Assembly: GCF_041103235.1 (NCBI RefSeq)
Contig: NZ_JBGCUN010000001.1
Coordinates: 2,542,001-2,606,000 of the forward strand
Direction: 5' to 3'
Origin: Yoonia sp. R2331
GTDB lineage: Bacteria > Pseudomonadota > Alphaproteobacteria > Rhodobacterales > Rhodobacteraceae
DNA: 64,000 bases
The notes below the pieces were generated by a model. That model did not search any database. It had not been told where the DNA came from and saw only the letters and a program-made list of their open reading frames with translations. This document shows, piece by piece, positions 17,171 to 25,762 of this stretch; the first letter of the stretch is position 1, and each line of letters opens with the position of its first letter. A program made the translations under genes and the position numbers.

Positions 17171-17197
17171 ATGCCGGCGGAGACGCCGGCATTTTTC
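17171..17197. terminator. Bidirectional intrinsic terminator
   Basis: ATGCCGGCG, loop GAGA, CGCCGGCAT form a perfect 9-bp stem flanked by TTTTT on the plus strand and by a run read as TTTTGTTTTC on the minus strand. It lies between the convergent vWA and 116-residue genes and can stop transcription both ways. Confidence 0.85.
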
Positions 17198-17220
17198 TTG
17201 TGTGGGTCAAAGTGGCAGGG

Positions 17221-17571
17221 TCAGTTTGTCGCTTCGGCCTGCAGGATCACAAGCTGGTCCGCCTCGTTCATCCAGATACCAAGTGCTGCGCGCACGCTGT
17301 CACCGGGGATTTTGTCGTGTGAATCGGGCGCCTCTGATGGAACAGAGGCGGCGTCATCCCAGATCCAGGCGCCGCAGGGCTTAGTCTCGCCGCAATAGGC
17401 TTTGCCCTCTTGCGACAGCGCCGTGTGATCAAGCCCCACCGGACACAAGAGCATCGCGACCATGCCGTTAGCGCCCTTCTGTTCACAGACCGGTTCATAG
17501 GTGTCCTGCGCCAAAAGCGGCACAGCGCTGAGCAGGGTTGCGGCCGCAGCCGTCAAGATCAGTCGTTGCAT
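17221..17571 (-). CDS. Small exported protein, unknown function
   Basis: A 116-residue protein with a clear signal peptide (MQRLILTAAAATLLSAVPLL, then cleavage after AQ) and a mature part of ~95 residues with four Cys (EPVCEQKG, LLCPVG, AYCGETKPCGAW) that could form two disulfides in the periplasm. I do not recognise the family. It faces trxB across a 139-bp divergent gap and ends at the shared bidirectional terminator. The disulfides and a thioredoxin reductase next door are suggestive, but adjacency alone proves nothing. Confidence 0.65.
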   Translation of the reverse strand: MQRLILTAAAATLLSAVPLLAQDTYEPVCEQKGANGMVAMLLCPVGLDHTALSQEGKAYCGETKPCGAWIWDDAASVPSEAPDSHDKIPGDSVRAALGIWMNEADQLVILQAEATN

Positions 17572-17710
17572 GTCTCATCCTTCAAAAACCATTAACACAA
17601 TAACGCGCGGGGCCTTTGCGCCCGGGTCTGGCCCGACTATATCGGGGGAAGGCGGAATCGCCAAAGGAACAAATGGCCCAGCGCGCGCCAGACACGAAGG
17701 ATTGACCAAG

Positions 17711-18679
17711 ATGACCCAGACACAGCACACCAAGGTTCTGATCGTAGGGTCTGGTCCGGCGGGCTATGCCGCAGGGGTCTATGCCAGCCGCGCCATGCTG
17801 GAGCCGATGTTGATCCAAGGGATCGAGCCGGGTGGGCAGTTGACCACCACGACAGAGGTTGAAAACTGGCCTGGCGACACCGAAGTCCAGGGCCCTGACC
17901 TGATGGTCCGGATGGAGGCGCACGCCCGCGCAATGGGGTGCAATATTGTGCATGATATCGTGACCGATCTGGATCTGAGCAAGCGACCATTTACCGCAAC
18001 ATGCGACAGCGGCGCGGTGGTCACGGCGGATGCGGTCATTCTGGCTACTGGCGCGCGGGCCAAATGGCTGGGGCTGGAAAGCGAAGAGGCGTTCAAGGGG
18101 TTCGGTGTCAGCGCCTGTGCGACCTGCGACGGGTTCTTTTACCGCGGGCAGGAAATTGTTGTGATCGGCGGCGGCAACACCGCCGTGGAAGAGGCGCTGT
18201 TCCTGACGAATTTCGCCAGCAAGGTGACACTGGTCCATCGTCGCGACGAGTTGCGGGCTGAAAAGATTCTGCAGCATCGCCTGATGAAGAACCCCAAGAT
18301 CGAACCACTCTGGTTCCACGAGCTGGTAGAAGTGTACGGGGAAGACAACCCCAAGGGTGTCGAAGGTATCAAGGTCAAGCACACCAAGACCGGAGAGATC
18401 ACGGATATTCCCTGCAAGGGCGTCTTTGTGGCCATCGGCCATGCACCTGCGAGTGAGCTGGTCAAGGATCAGCTGGACACCCATTCGGGCGGCTATGTCG
18501 TTGTCGAGCCCGGCAGCACGCGCACCGCGATCCCCGGCGTTTTTGCCGCTGGCGATCTGACCGACCACGTTTACCGGCAGGCGGTCACATCGGCGGGCAT
18601 GGGCTGTATGGCGGCGCTTGATGCGGAAAAGTTTCTTGCTGAGATGGAAGACGAAGGCGAGGCTGTCGCGGCAGAATGA
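17711..18679 (+). CDS. trxB: Thioredoxin-disulfide reductase
   Basis: A 322-residue FAD enzyme that uses NADPH to reduce thioredoxin in the cytoplasm. Seen: FAD-binding LIVGSGPAGYAAGVYASRA near residue 12, the redox CxxC in SACATCDGFFY near 138, NADPH-binding VVIGGGNTAVEEALF near 155 and a C-terminal FAD segment GVFAAGDLTDHVYRQAV. ATG 17711 gives the expected N-terminus; the longer frame has no support. The stop overlaps the start of the RES-like gene as ATGA, so the two are translationally coupled. Confidence 0.95.
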   Translation: MTQTQHTKVLIVGSGPAGYAAGVYASRAMLEPMLIQGIEPGGQLTTTTEVENWPGDTEVQGPDLMVRMEAHARAMGCNIVHDIVTDLDLSKRPFTATCDSGAVVTADAVILATGARAKWLGLESEEAFKGFGVSACATCDGFFYRGQEIVVIGGGNTAVEEALFLTNFASKVTLVHRRDELRAEKILQHRLMKNPKIEPLWFHELVEVYGEDNPKGVEGIKVKHTKTGEITDIPCKGVFVAIGHAPASELVKDQLDTHSGGYVVVEPGSTRTAIPGVFAAGDLTDHVYRQAVTSAGMGCMAALDAEKFLAEMEDEGEAVAAE

Positions 18680-19116
18680 TCCCCTTTGCGGGTCAGGTCT
18701 GGCGCACGATTTTTGCCGGGGCCGATGATGCAACCCGCCCCGTGGCTTCGACCGAGGGTCGATTTCATCACGATGGGCAGACGGCGATCTACACGTCCCT
18801 GACAGCCGAAGGCTGCCGGGTGGCGATCAAGCGCTATGTCGGGTCCAACGAGCCACCGAGGATCATCGTGCCGCTTGACGTGCGGCTGACCAAAGTCGTT
18901 GACCTGCGTGGGCGGGCCGAGCTGTCGACGGTTTGGCAGGACATCCGCGCAACTGGTGCCCCCGCCCCCACCTGGGCCTATTCCGATGCTGCGCGGGCGA
19001 GTGACGCGCAGGGGCTGCTATATTCCTCGCGCTCGCGACCTGATTTGACGCATCTTGTGGTTTTTTCCGGCGATCCCGATGCCGTCGGCGTGGCTGGGCC
19101 GGCACTTCCATTTTGA
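18676..19116 (+). CDS. RES-domain-like protein, orphan
   Basis: A 146-residue protein with the RES pattern: an N-terminal VWRTIFAG, then EGRFHHDGQTAIYTSLTAEG (compare GGRFNPKG.PALY), VPLDVRLTKVVDLR and a C-terminal YSSRSRPDLTHLVVF. Canonical RES toxins of type II systems hydrolyse or phosphorolyse NAD+. The Glu usually found about 12 residues after the Tyr seems to be replaced (VAIKRY), so catalytic ability is uncertain. No Xre/MbcA/ParS antitoxin flanks it. Instead it overlaps trxB by ATGA. I am moderately sure of the fold and unsure of the function. Confidence 0.6.
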   Translation: MIPFAGQVWRTIFAGADDATRPVASTEGRFHHDGQTAIYTSLTAEGCRVAIKRYVGSNEPPRIIVPLDVRLTKVVDLRGRAELSTVWQDIRATGAPAPTWAYSDAARASDAQGLLYSSRSRPDLTHLVVFSGDPDAVGVAGPALPF

Positions 19117-19309
19117 TTGTGAGGGGCAGAGGTTGCTTTGAATCCGTACTGGTCGGAATGCCGCGTCACGAGCAGGCCCGCCAGAACAAACCCGCAGGGA
19201 CATAGCCAAAAGTTGAGACGCAGGGTGAAATAGGCACCTGCCTCCCATTGTCGCAAAAGCGCATCGTTTCTTAACCTTCAACGCAGTTTTTCGGGCAACG
19301 CCAAAAGTT

Positions 19310-19325
19310 TGTTCTTTTGTGAACA
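19310..19325. promoter_or_regulatory. Operator 1, TGTTC-N6-GAACA
   Basis: TGTTCTTTTGTGAACA is an inverted repeat 74 bp before ATG 19399 of the MarR-type frame. Together with the second copy the shared sequence is TGTTC-N4-GTGAACA. Palindromes of this size are typical MarR-family operators, so autoregulation is a reasonable inference. Confidence 0.6.
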
Positions 19326-19341
19326 CATTTGCCGTGCAATA

Positions 19342-19357
19342 TGTTCAGGCGTGAACA
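19342..19357. promoter_or_regulatory. Operator 2, TGTTC-N6-GAACA
   Basis: TGTTCAGGCGTGAACA repeats both half-sites of operator 1 exactly and the GT before the right half. The two centres are 32 bp apart, about three helical turns, so two dimers would bind the same face of the DNA. The site ends 41 bp before ATG 19399. Confidence 0.6.
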
Positions 19358-19374
19358 AAGATTGAGTCGGGCCC

Positions 19375-21450
19375 GTGCAGCCAACACCCCAGACACCGAT
19401 GACGGATGAACAAGAGGCGTTGTTTCGCCTGTTGCGTCAACTGGATCATGCGCCGGACGCCGCCCAGCGTCAAACGGCGCAGGCGGTCGGCGTGTCCTTG
19501 GGGCGGCTGAACGCACAGCTTAAGGCGGCTGTGGCCGCAGGCTATATCAAGATCGGCAACCGCAACAGCACCGACAAACGACAGCGCATGGCATATGGGC
19601 TGACCCCCAAGGGCGCCGCCGAAAAGGCCCGGCTGACGGACCTTTTCCTTGCCCGGAAATTTCAAGAATACGACGCCCTACATGCAGAGCTGAAGGGCTC
19701 TGCCAGTGGCTATGTTCCGACTAACCAAAGGACCCAACTGATGCAAAATAACCTTGCCCCCATTCCAGAGCTTTATGTCAGTTTTGACAGCGCCCAAAAG
19801 ATGAAGATGGACGCTGCAGAGCTGACCAGCCACGACCTGACCCCACGCCAGATTTGCGATCTGGAACTTCTGATGAACGGCGGGTTTAACCCGCTCAAAG
19901 GGTTCCTGAGCGAAGACGACTACAACGGCGTTGTCGAAAACATGCGCCTGGCCGACGGGCAGTTGTGGCCGATGCCGATCACGCTGGATGTGTCCAAGGA
20001 CTATGCCGAAAGCATTGAAATTGGGCAGGACATCGCGCTGCGCGACCAGGAAGGCGTGATCCTTGGCACGATGACCGTGACCGACAAGTGGGTGCCGAAC
20101 AAGGCGCGCGAGGCCGAGATGGTGTTTGGTGCCGACGACAGCGCCCACCCCGCCGTAAACTATCTGCACAACACCGCCGGAGAGGTTTATCTGGGCGGGC
20201 CGGTGACCGGCATTCAACAGCCTGTGCATTATGATTTCCGTGCCCGTCGCGACACGCCGAACGAATTGCGCGCCTATTTCCGCAAGCTGGGTTGGCGTCG
20301 TGTGGTTGCGTTCCAGACCCGCAACCCGCTGCACCGGGCGCATCAGGAACTGACGTTCCGCGCCGCCAAGGAAGCGCAGGCCAACCTGCTGATCCACCCG
20401 GTTGTCGGTCTGACCAAGCCGGGCGACATTGATCACTTTACCCGCGTGCGCTGCTATGAGGCTGTGCTGGATCAATACCCCGCCTCGACCACCACAATGT
20501 CCCTTTTGAACCTTGCCATGCGCATGGCTGGCCCGCGGGAAGCGGTCTGGCACGGGCTGATCCGCAAGAACCACGGCTGCACCCATTTCATCGTGGGCCG
20601 CGACCACGCTGGCCCCGGCGCCAACAGCCAGGGCGAGGATTTTTATGGCCCTTATGATGCGCAGGACCTGTTCCGCGAGCATCAAGAGGAAATGGGTATC
20701 GAAATGGTCGACTTTAAGCACATGGTTTATGTGCAAGACCGCGCCCAGTACGAACCTGCAGACGAGATCACCGACAAGGATGACGTGACGATCCTGAACA
20801 TTTCCGGCACCGAATTGCGCCGCCGTCTGGCCGAAGGTCTGGAAATTCCCGAGTGGTTCAGCTTTCCGACTGTGGTGGAAGAGCTGCGCAAGACACGTCC
20901 CCCGCGCGCCAGCCAAGGGTTCACCGTGTTCTTCACCGGCTTTTCGGGCTCTGGTAAATCCACCATTGCCAACGCGCTGATGGTCAAGCTGATGGAAATG
21001 GGTGGCCGTCCGGTGACGTTGCTGGATGGTGATATTGTCCGCAAGAACCTGTCGTCCGAGCTTGGGTTCAGCAAAGAACACCGCGATCTGAACATCCGCC
21101 GGATTGGCTATGTCGCCTCTGAGATTACCAAGAATGGCGGGATCGCGATTTGCGCACCCATCGCGCCTTATGCCACCACGCGCCGGGCTGTGCGCGAGGA
21201 TATTGAGGCCTTTGGTGCCTTTATCGAAGTCCACGTGGCAACGTCGATCGAAGAATGCGAACGCCGCGACCGCAAAGGGCTTTATAAGCTGGCGCGCGAA
21301 GGCAAGATCAAGGAGTTTACAGGCATTTCAGACCCTTATGACGTGCCTGAAAACCCTGAGCTGTCGCTCGATACCGAAAATGTTGAGGTGGACAACTGCG
21401 CGCATCAGGTGATCCTGAAGCTGGAATCGATGGGTTTGATCAAGGCCTGA
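19375..21450 (+). CDS. MarR-type EPS-associated regulator domain in frame with sulfate adenylyltransferase/APS kinase
   Basis: One 691-codon frame without a stop joins two parts. The first ~110 residues read MTDEQEALFRLLRQLDHAPD and VSLGRLNAQLKAAVAAGYIK, closely resembling the EPS-associated MarR-family regulators (TIGR04176-like). After a short linker (GSASGYVPTNQRTQL) comes a complete Sat-CysC bifunctional enzyme. The family start is ATG 19399; GTG 19375 is also in frame, and neither has a strong ribosome site. An internal ATG at 19741 has AAAGGA at ideal spacing and gives the usual Sat-CysC N-terminus. Both a fusion protein and free enzyme may therefore be made. Two palindromic operators lie just upstream. 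Confidence 0.75.
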   Translation: MQPTPQTPMTDEQEALFRLLRQLDHAPDAAQRQTAQAVGVSLGRLNAQLKAAVAAGYIKIGNRNSTDKRQRMAYGLTPKGAAEKARLTDLFLARKFQEYDALHAELKGSASGYVPTNQRTQLMQNNLAPIPELYVSFDSAQKMKMDAAELTSHDLTPRQICDLELLMNGGFNPLKGFLSEDDYNGVVENMRLADGQLWPMPITLDVSKDYAESIEIGQDIALRDQEGVILGTMTVTDKWVPNKAREAEMVFGADDSAHPAVNYLHNTAGEVYLGGPVTGIQQPVHYDFRARRDTPNELRAYFRKLGWRRVVAFQTRNPLHRAHQELTFRAAKEAQANLLIHPVVGLTKPGDIDHFTRVRCYEAVLDQYPASTTTMSLLNLAMRMAGPREAVWHGLIRKNHGCTHFIVGRDHAGPGANSQGEDFYGPYDAQDLFREHQEEMGIEMVDFKHMVYVQDRAQYEPADEITDKDDVTILNISGTELRRRLAEGLEIPEWFSFPTVVEELRKTRPPRASQGFTVFFTGFSGSGKSTIANALMVKLMEMGGRPVTLLDGDIVRKNLSSELGFSKEHRDLNIRRIGYVASEITKNGGIAICAPIAPYATTRRAVREDIEAFGAFIEVHVATSIEECERRDRKGLYKLAREGKIKEFTGISDPYDVPENPELSLDTENVEVDNCAHQVILKLESMGLIKA
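19741..21450 (+). CDS. Sulfate adenylyltransferase/adenylylsulfate kinase (internal start product)
   Basis: The 569-residue enzyme makes APS from ATP and sulfate, then PAPS. The N-terminal Sat domain shows QTRNPLHRAHQ (QxRNP and HxxH), VGLTKPGD and GRDHAGPG. The C-terminal APS kinase (from ~residue 390) has the P-loop FTGFSGSGKST, LDGDIVRKNLSSELGFS, CAPIAPYATTRR and the FTGISDPYDVPENPEL lid. Start 19741 is supported by AAAGGA eight bases upstream (19727-19732). The role may be sulfur assimilation or PAPS supply for sulfated polysaccharide; the EPS-type regulator domain in front favours the second. It ends at an intrinsic terminator. Confidence 0.88.
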   Translation: MQNNLAPIPELYVSFDSAQKMKMDAAELTSHDLTPRQICDLELLMNGGFNPLKGFLSEDDYNGVVENMRLADGQLWPMPITLDVSKDYAESIEIGQDIALRDQEGVILGTMTVTDKWVPNKAREAEMVFGADDSAHPAVNYLHNTAGEVYLGGPVTGIQQPVHYDFRARRDTPNELRAYFRKLGWRRVVAFQTRNPLHRAHQELTFRAAKEAQANLLIHPVVGLTKPGDIDHFTRVRCYEAVLDQYPASTTTMSLLNLAMRMAGPREAVWHGLIRKNHGCTHFIVGRDHAGPGANSQGEDFYGPYDAQDLFREHQEEMGIEMVDFKHMVYVQDRAQYEPADEITDKDDVTILNISGTELRRRLAEGLEIPEWFSFPTVVEELRKTRPPRASQGFTVFFTGFSGSGKSTIANALMVKLMEMGGRPVTLLDGDIVRKNLSSELGFSKEHRDLNIRRIGYVASEITKNGGIAICAPIAPYATTRRAVREDIEAFGAFIEVHVATSIEECERRDRKGLYKLAREGKIKEFTGISDPYDVPENPELSLDTENVEVDNCAHQVILKLESMGLIKA

Positions 21451-21472
21451 ACCGCAGGCGAGAACGGAAAAA

Positions 21473-21499
21473 GGGCTGGTCTTTGACCGGCCCTTTTTT
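21473..21499 (+). terminator. Intrinsic terminator after sat-cysC
   Basis: GGGCTGGT, a 5-base loop, ACCGGCCC (8 bp with one G-T pair) followed by TTTTTT, 22 nt after the stop. Confidence 0.85.
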
Positions 21500-21507
21500 C
21501 ATGGCGG

Positions 21508-22266
21508 CTACCCCCGTCCGGCAGCCCCTTCGGGCACCGGCGCACCCAGACCTTCGAGCACACGCAAAGGGCGTTTAACCGCTTCGCCCAGACCGGGGCG
21601 CTTGGGTTGCGGGACCTGTTTGCTGACCTCGACCATCAGCACGCCACCGGCGTAGAACACCGGCATTTTCTGCCCGACCCGTTCCAACAAGTTGGCCGAT
21701 TTACGCCAGACCTTGCGCTGGCTGGGCGGCTGATAGAGTGCGGAGACGTGGCGACCGGGCAACAGCCCATGGGTGCGCAATTGCGCCTCGAGCTGGCCCA
21801 GCGAATAGGGCCTGCCATAGCCAAAGGGCGTCCGGTCGGACCGGGACCAAAGTCCCGCGCGGTTGGGCACGATAAACACCGCCTTGCCGCCTGGGCCAAG
21901 GACGCGCCAGACCTCATCCAGAAGCGCGGGAGGCGTTTCGGACGTTTCCAGCCCGTGCAGCAGCACCAGCTTATCCACCTGCCCTGCCTGCAAGGGCCAA
22001 AGCGTTTCTTCGCAGAGCACGCTGATATTGGGCTGCCCCGCGGGCCAGGGCATCACCCCTTGCGGCCCCGGCATCAAACCGATCACGCGGCGCGCTTGCG
22101 CAAGGTAGGGACGCAAAAGCGGCACGGCAAAGCCATAGCCCGCGACGGTCTGGCCCTTGGCCTCTGGCCAAAAGCGCACCAGCTCATCGCGCACGACTTT
22201 CTGCGCCGCCCGGCCAAGTGCCGAACGATAGTAAAAGTTGCGCAGGTCGAGCACATCAAGGTGCAT
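21508..22266 (-). CDS. Class I SAM-dependent methyltransferase
   Basis: A 252-residue methyltransferase of the type 11 group. The SAM motif is divergent ([15 protein letters not shown] near residue 42 in place of a GxGxG), with the acidic-loop region [15 protein letters not shown]. Later strands fit the fold: [31 protein letters not shown] near 120, and [14 protein letters not shown]. The C-terminal ~60 residues are basic and Pro-rich. It is divergent from gloB with 61 bp between starts, so the two probably share a control region. Substrate unknown. Confidence 0.85.
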   Translation of the reverse strand: MHLDVLDLRNFYYRSALGRAAQKVVRDELVRFWPEAKGQTVAGYGFAVPLLRPYLAQARRVIGLMPGPQGVMPWPAGQPNISVLCEETLWPLQAGQVDKLVLLHGLETSETPPALLDEVWRVLGPGGKAVFIVPNRAGLWSRSDRTPFGYGRPYSLGQLEAQLRTHGLLPGRHVSALYQPPSQRKVWRKSANLLERVGQKMPVFYAGGVLMVEVSKQVPQPKRPGLGEAVKRPLRVLEGLGAPVPEGAAGRG

Positions 22267-22327
22267 TGCGGTTCGCCATTCCTTGGGTCAGTCTGGGGTC
22301 AACATAAACACCAACGCGCAGGATGCC

Positions 22328-23089
22328 ATGCCCCTAGAGCTTGTGACTGTTCCCTGTCTTGAAGACAATTATGCCTTTCTTGTGCACAACGCTGAAACGG
22401 GCGACACCGCCTTGATCGATGCGCCTGACGCCGCCCCTGTTCAGACGGCATTGGCCGATCGCGGCTGGACCCTGACCGATGTGCTATTGACCCATCACCA
22501 TTGGGACCATGTCGACGGCCTGCCCGCGCTGCGCGGTGACGCGCGCGTCGTTGGGGCCAGCGCCGACGCGCACCGCCTGCCTGCTCTTGATCTGGCTGTG
22601 GTCGAGGGCGAGACGTTCACGGTCTGCGGCGAAGAGGTCCAGGTGTTCGATGTCAGCGGCCATACTGTGGGGCATATCGCGTTTTATCTGCCCGGTGCGG
22701 GCCTGGCCTTTACCGGCGATAGCCTGATGGCGATGGGCTGCGGGCGGTTGTTCGAAGGGACGCCTGCGCAAATGTGGGCATCCATGCAGAAGCTCCGCGC
22801 GCTTCCGCCTAAAACACTGATTTGTTCGGGCCATGAATACACTGCCAGCAACGTCGCCTTTGCCTTGACCCTTGAACCCGACAACGCACAGCTTATTTCT
22901 AGAGCAGACGCGATCAAGGCGGCACGCAGCAATGGGGTGTTCACCGTGCCATCGACGCTGTCGGACGAACTGACCACAAACCCCTATTTGCGTGCAGATG
23001 ATCCCGGCTTGACTGCCAATGTTGGCATGCAAGGTGCTGATCCCACTGCCGTTTTCACCGAAATCCGCGCCCGCAAGGACCGGTTTTGA
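22328..23089 (+). CDS. gloB: Hydroxyacylglutathione hydrolase (glyoxalase II)
   Basis: A 253-residue metallo-beta-lactamase-fold enzyme that hydrolyses S-D-lactoylglutathione to D-lactate and glutathione, completing methylglyoxal detoxification. The metal motif THHHWDHVDG is near residue 55, further ligands sit in SGHTVGHIAFY and FTGDSLMAMGCGRLFEGT, and SGHEYTASN is followed by the C-terminal glutathione-binding region. ATG 22328 starts MPLELVTVPCLEDNYAFLV, the family N-terminus. A 9-bp hairpin follows the stop. Confidence 0.93.
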   Translation: MPLELVTVPCLEDNYAFLVHNAETGDTALIDAPDAAPVQTALADRGWTLTDVLLTHHHWDHVDGLPALRGDARVVGASADAHRLPALDLAVVEGETFTVCGEEVQVFDVSGHTVGHIAFYLPGAGLAFTGDSLMAMGCGRLFEGTPAQMWASMQKLRALPPKTLICSGHEYTASNVAFALTLEPDNAQLISRADAIKAARSNGVFTVPSTLSDELTTNPYLRADDPGLTANVGMQGADPTAVFTEIRARKDRF

Positions 23090-23098
23090 TCATCCATC

Positions 23099-23121
23099 GG
23101 GCAACTTCACAAAAGTTGCCC
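23099..23121 (+). terminator. Hairpin after gloB
   Basis: GGGCAACTT, loop CACAA, AAGTTGCCC: a perfect 9-bp stem 10 nt after the gloB stop, followed by CCGTTAC rather than a T-run. It may be a weak terminator or a 3'-end stabiliser. The rest of the gap to clpA (to 23274) shows no further gene; clpS is not here. Confidence 0.55.
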
Positions 23122-23274
23122 CCGTTACACGCTTTCACAACTTCTGACGTGTATTGTGATCGCATGACCGAAAAAAAGCCTTGAAGGTTTGGAAAATAAG
23201 CCAAACTCTATTGGTATAGGCCACGGTCAGAATGGTGACTTGCCAATCTGACCCCCGATGGAAGGAGCACTGAA

Positions 23275-25593
23275 GTGCCGTCATTCTCAACGACCCTCGA
23301 GCAGTCGATCCACGGTGCGCTGGCACTGGCCAATGCCCGCCGTCACGAACTTGCCACGCTAGAGCATTTGCTGCTGGCGCTGATTGATGAACCCGACGCA
23401 GCCCGCGTGATGCAGGCCTGTTCGGTCGATCTTGATGAGTTGCGCAAGGACCTTGAAGAATTCATTGCCGATGATCTGTCCACACTTGTGACCGATGTCG
23501 AAGGATCAGAAGCTGTGCCCACGGCGGCATTCCAGCGCGTGATCCAGCGCGCGGCGATCCATGTGCAATCCTCTGGCCGGACAGAGGTGACGGGCGCCAA
23601 TGTGCTGGTCGCGATCTTTGCCGAACGCGAAAGCAACGCCGCCTATTTCCTGCAAGAACAGGACATGACCCGCTATGACGCGGTGAATTTCATCGCGCAC
23701 GGTGTCGCCAAGGACCCCGCCTTTGGCGAGGCGCGCCCGGTGTCGGGCACCCCGTCCGAGGAAGATACCACCGTCGACGACGGCGAGGCGAAAGAAAGCG
23801 CACTGGCGAAATACTGCGTGGACCTGAACGCCAAAAGCCAGAAAGGCGACGTGGACCCGCTGATCGGCCGCGCCCACGAGGTGGAACGCTGCATTCAGGT
23901 GCTGTGCCGTCGCCGCAAGAACAACCCGCTGCTGGTGGGTGATCCGGGCGTGGGCAAAACCGCCATTGCTGAAGGTCTGGCGCATAAGATCGTCAACGGC
24001 GAAACGCCAGAGGTGCTGGCCAACACCACGATCTATTCGCTCGATATGGGCGCGCTGCTGGCAGGCACCCGTTATCGCGGCGATTTTGAGGAACGCCTGA
24101 AAGCGGTGATGTCCGAAATGGAAGAGCACGACGACGCGGTGCTGTTCATCGACGAAATCCACACGGTGATCGGCGCAGGTGCCACGTCAGGTGGCGCAAT
24201 GGATGCGTCCAACCTGCTGAAACCCGCTCTGCAGGGCGGCAAGCTGCGCTGCATGGGGTCCACCACTTACAAGGAATTCCGCCAGCACTTTGAAAAGGAC
24301 CGCGCGCTGTCGCGGCGGTTCCAGAAGATTGACGTGACTGAACCTTCGGTGCCGGATGCGATCAAGATTTTGCAGGGTCTGAAGCCCTATTTCGAAGAGC
24401 ATCACAGCATCAAATACACCGCTGATGCGGTCAAGACGGCGGTGGAACTGTCCGCGCGTTATATCAACGACCGAAAACTGCCCGACAAGGCAATTGACGT
24501 TATTGACGAGGCAGGCGCGGCCCAGCATCTGGTCGCAGAATCCAAGCGTCGCAAGACCATCGGCACCAAAGAGATTGAGGCCGTGGTCGCAAAGATCGCG
24601 CGGATTCCACCCAAGAACGTCAGCAAGGACGATGCAGAGGTCCTCAAAGACCTCGAAAAATCGCTCAAGCGGGTGGTCTTTGGTCAGGATGACGCCATCG
24701 TGGCGCTATCCTCGGCGATCAAATTGGCGCGGGCTGGCCTGCGCGAGCCCGAAAAGCCGATTGGCAACTATCTGTTTGCGGGCCCAACCGGTGTCGGCAA
24801 GACAGAGGTCGCCAAACAATTGGCGGACACGCTGGGTGTTGAACTGTTGCGCTTTGACATGTCGGAGTACATGGAAAAGCACGCGGTCAGCCGGTTGATC
24901 GGTGCACCTCCGGGCTATGTTGGCTTTGATCAGGGTGGCATGTTGACCGATGGGGTCGATCAGAACCCACATTGTGTTCTGCTGCTGGACGAGATGGAAA
25001 AGGCGCACCCGGATGTCTACAACATCCTGCTGCAGGTGATGGATCACGGGAAACTGACCGACCACAATGGCCGGACCACGGATTTCCGCAACGTGATCAT
25101 CATCATGACCTCAAACGCCGGCGCGGCTGAGATGTCCAAGAACGCCATGGGCTTTGGCCGTGAGACGCGCGAAGGCGAAGATACCGCTGCGATTGAACGC
25201 ACCTTCTCGCCCGAGTTCCGCAACCGTCTGGATGCGGTGATTTCCTTCGGTGCGCTGCCGAAAGAGGTGATCCTGCGGGTGGTCGAGAAATTCGTGCTTC
25301 AGCTTGAGGCGCAGTTGATCGACCGGAATGTGCATATCGAGCTGACACCGAAAGCGGCCGAATGGCTGGCCGACAAGGGCTATGACAGCAAGATGGGCGC
25401 GCGGCCCTTGGGTCGCGTGATTCAGGAGCACATCAAAAAACCGCTGGCCGAAGAGCTGCTGTTTGGCAAGCTGGTCAAAGGCGGGTTGGTCAAGGTTGGC
25501 GTCAAAGCCGGCAAGCTGGACCTGAAATTCGAGGAACCTGCGCAGGCGCGGATCGGCAAAGGCGACAAACCGCCACTGCTGACCGCAGACTAG
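23275..25593 (+). CDS. clpA: ATP-dependent Clp protease ATP-binding subunit ClpA
   Basis: A 772-residue AAA+ unfoldase that feeds substrates to ClpP. Domains in order: N-terminal Clp_N repeats (~1-145), first AAA+ with Walker [14 protein letters not shown] near 222 and Walker [10 protein letters not shown], second AAA+ with [13 protein letters not shown] near 503 and [14 protein letters not shown], and the C-terminal small domain. A ClpP-docking loop is visible as NAMGFG. It lacks the long middle coiled coil of ClpB. The start is GTG 23275 after GGAAGGAG. The adaptor gene clpS is not adjacent. It ends at a strong terminator. Confidence 0.95.
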   Translation: MPSFSTTLEQSIHGALALANARRHELATLEHLLLALIDEPDAARVMQACSVDLDELRKDLEEFIADDLSTLVTDVEGSEAVPTAAFQRVIQRAAIHVQSSGRTEVTGANVLVAIFAERESNAAYFLQEQDMTRYDAVNFIAHGVAKDPAFGEARPVSGTPSEEDTTVDDGEAKESALAKYCVDLNAKSQKGDVDPLIGRAHEVERCIQVLCRRRKNNPLLVGDPGVGKTAIAEGLAHKIVNGETPEVLANTTIYSLDMGALLAGTRYRGDFEERLKAVMSEMEEHDDAVLFIDEIHTVIGAGATSGGAMDASNLLKPALQGGKLRCMGSTTYKEFRQHFEKDRALSRRFQKIDVTEPSVPDAIKILQGLKPYFEEHHSIKYTADAVKTAVELSARYINDRKLPDKAIDVIDEAGAAQHLVAESKRRKTIGTKEIEAVVAKIARIPPKNVSKDDAEVLKDLEKSLKRVVFGQDDAIVALSSAIKLARAGLREPEKPIGNYLFAGPTGVGKTEVAKQLADTLGVELLRFDMSEYMEKHAVSRLIGAPPGYVGFDQGGMLTDGVDQNPHCVLLLDEMEKAHPDVYNILLQVMDHGKLTDHNGRTTDFRNVIIIMTSNAGAAEMSKNAMGFGRETREGEDTAAIERTFSPEFRNRLDAVISFGALPKEVILRVVEKFVLQLEAQLIDRNVHIELTPKAAEWLADKGYDSKMGARPLGRVIQEHIKKPLAEELLFGKLVKGGLVKVGVKAGKLDLKFEEPAQARIGKGDKPPLLTAD

Positions 25594-25614
25594 GCGACAG
25601 ACAAAGCGAAACGT

Positions 25615-25642
25615 AAAGGGCCCCTATCCGGGGCCCTTTTTT
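25615..25642 (+). terminator. Intrinsic terminator after clpA
   Basis: AAAGGGCCCC, a short loop, GGGGCCCTTTTTT, beginning 22 nt after the clpA stop: a GC-rich stem followed by six T. Confidence 0.9.
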
Positions 25643-25762
25643 GCATCCGGGTGCCCATTCGGGACGGCGGGCGGGGCGGTGTTGACGTGGCGCAGGCCAC
25701 GGCGACAAGCGGCGTCCCGCCGGGCCGTTTTCAGCCGCCTGCGCCAGTGATAGGCTGCCACC

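Noticed and set aside
18676-19116. Type II toxin-antitoxin module at the RES-like gene
   Set aside because: No antitoxin-like gene flanks it on either side; upstream is trxB and downstream is a 258-bp control region.
19678-21234. 518-codon open frame on the minus strand opposite sat-cysC
   Set aside because: Antisense to a clear enzyme; its low-complexity sequence matches no family and it has no ribosome site.
23180-23217. Heat-shock sigma-32 promoter before clpA
   Set aside because: CTTGAAG fits a -35 element, but no matching -10 box occurs at the right spacing.
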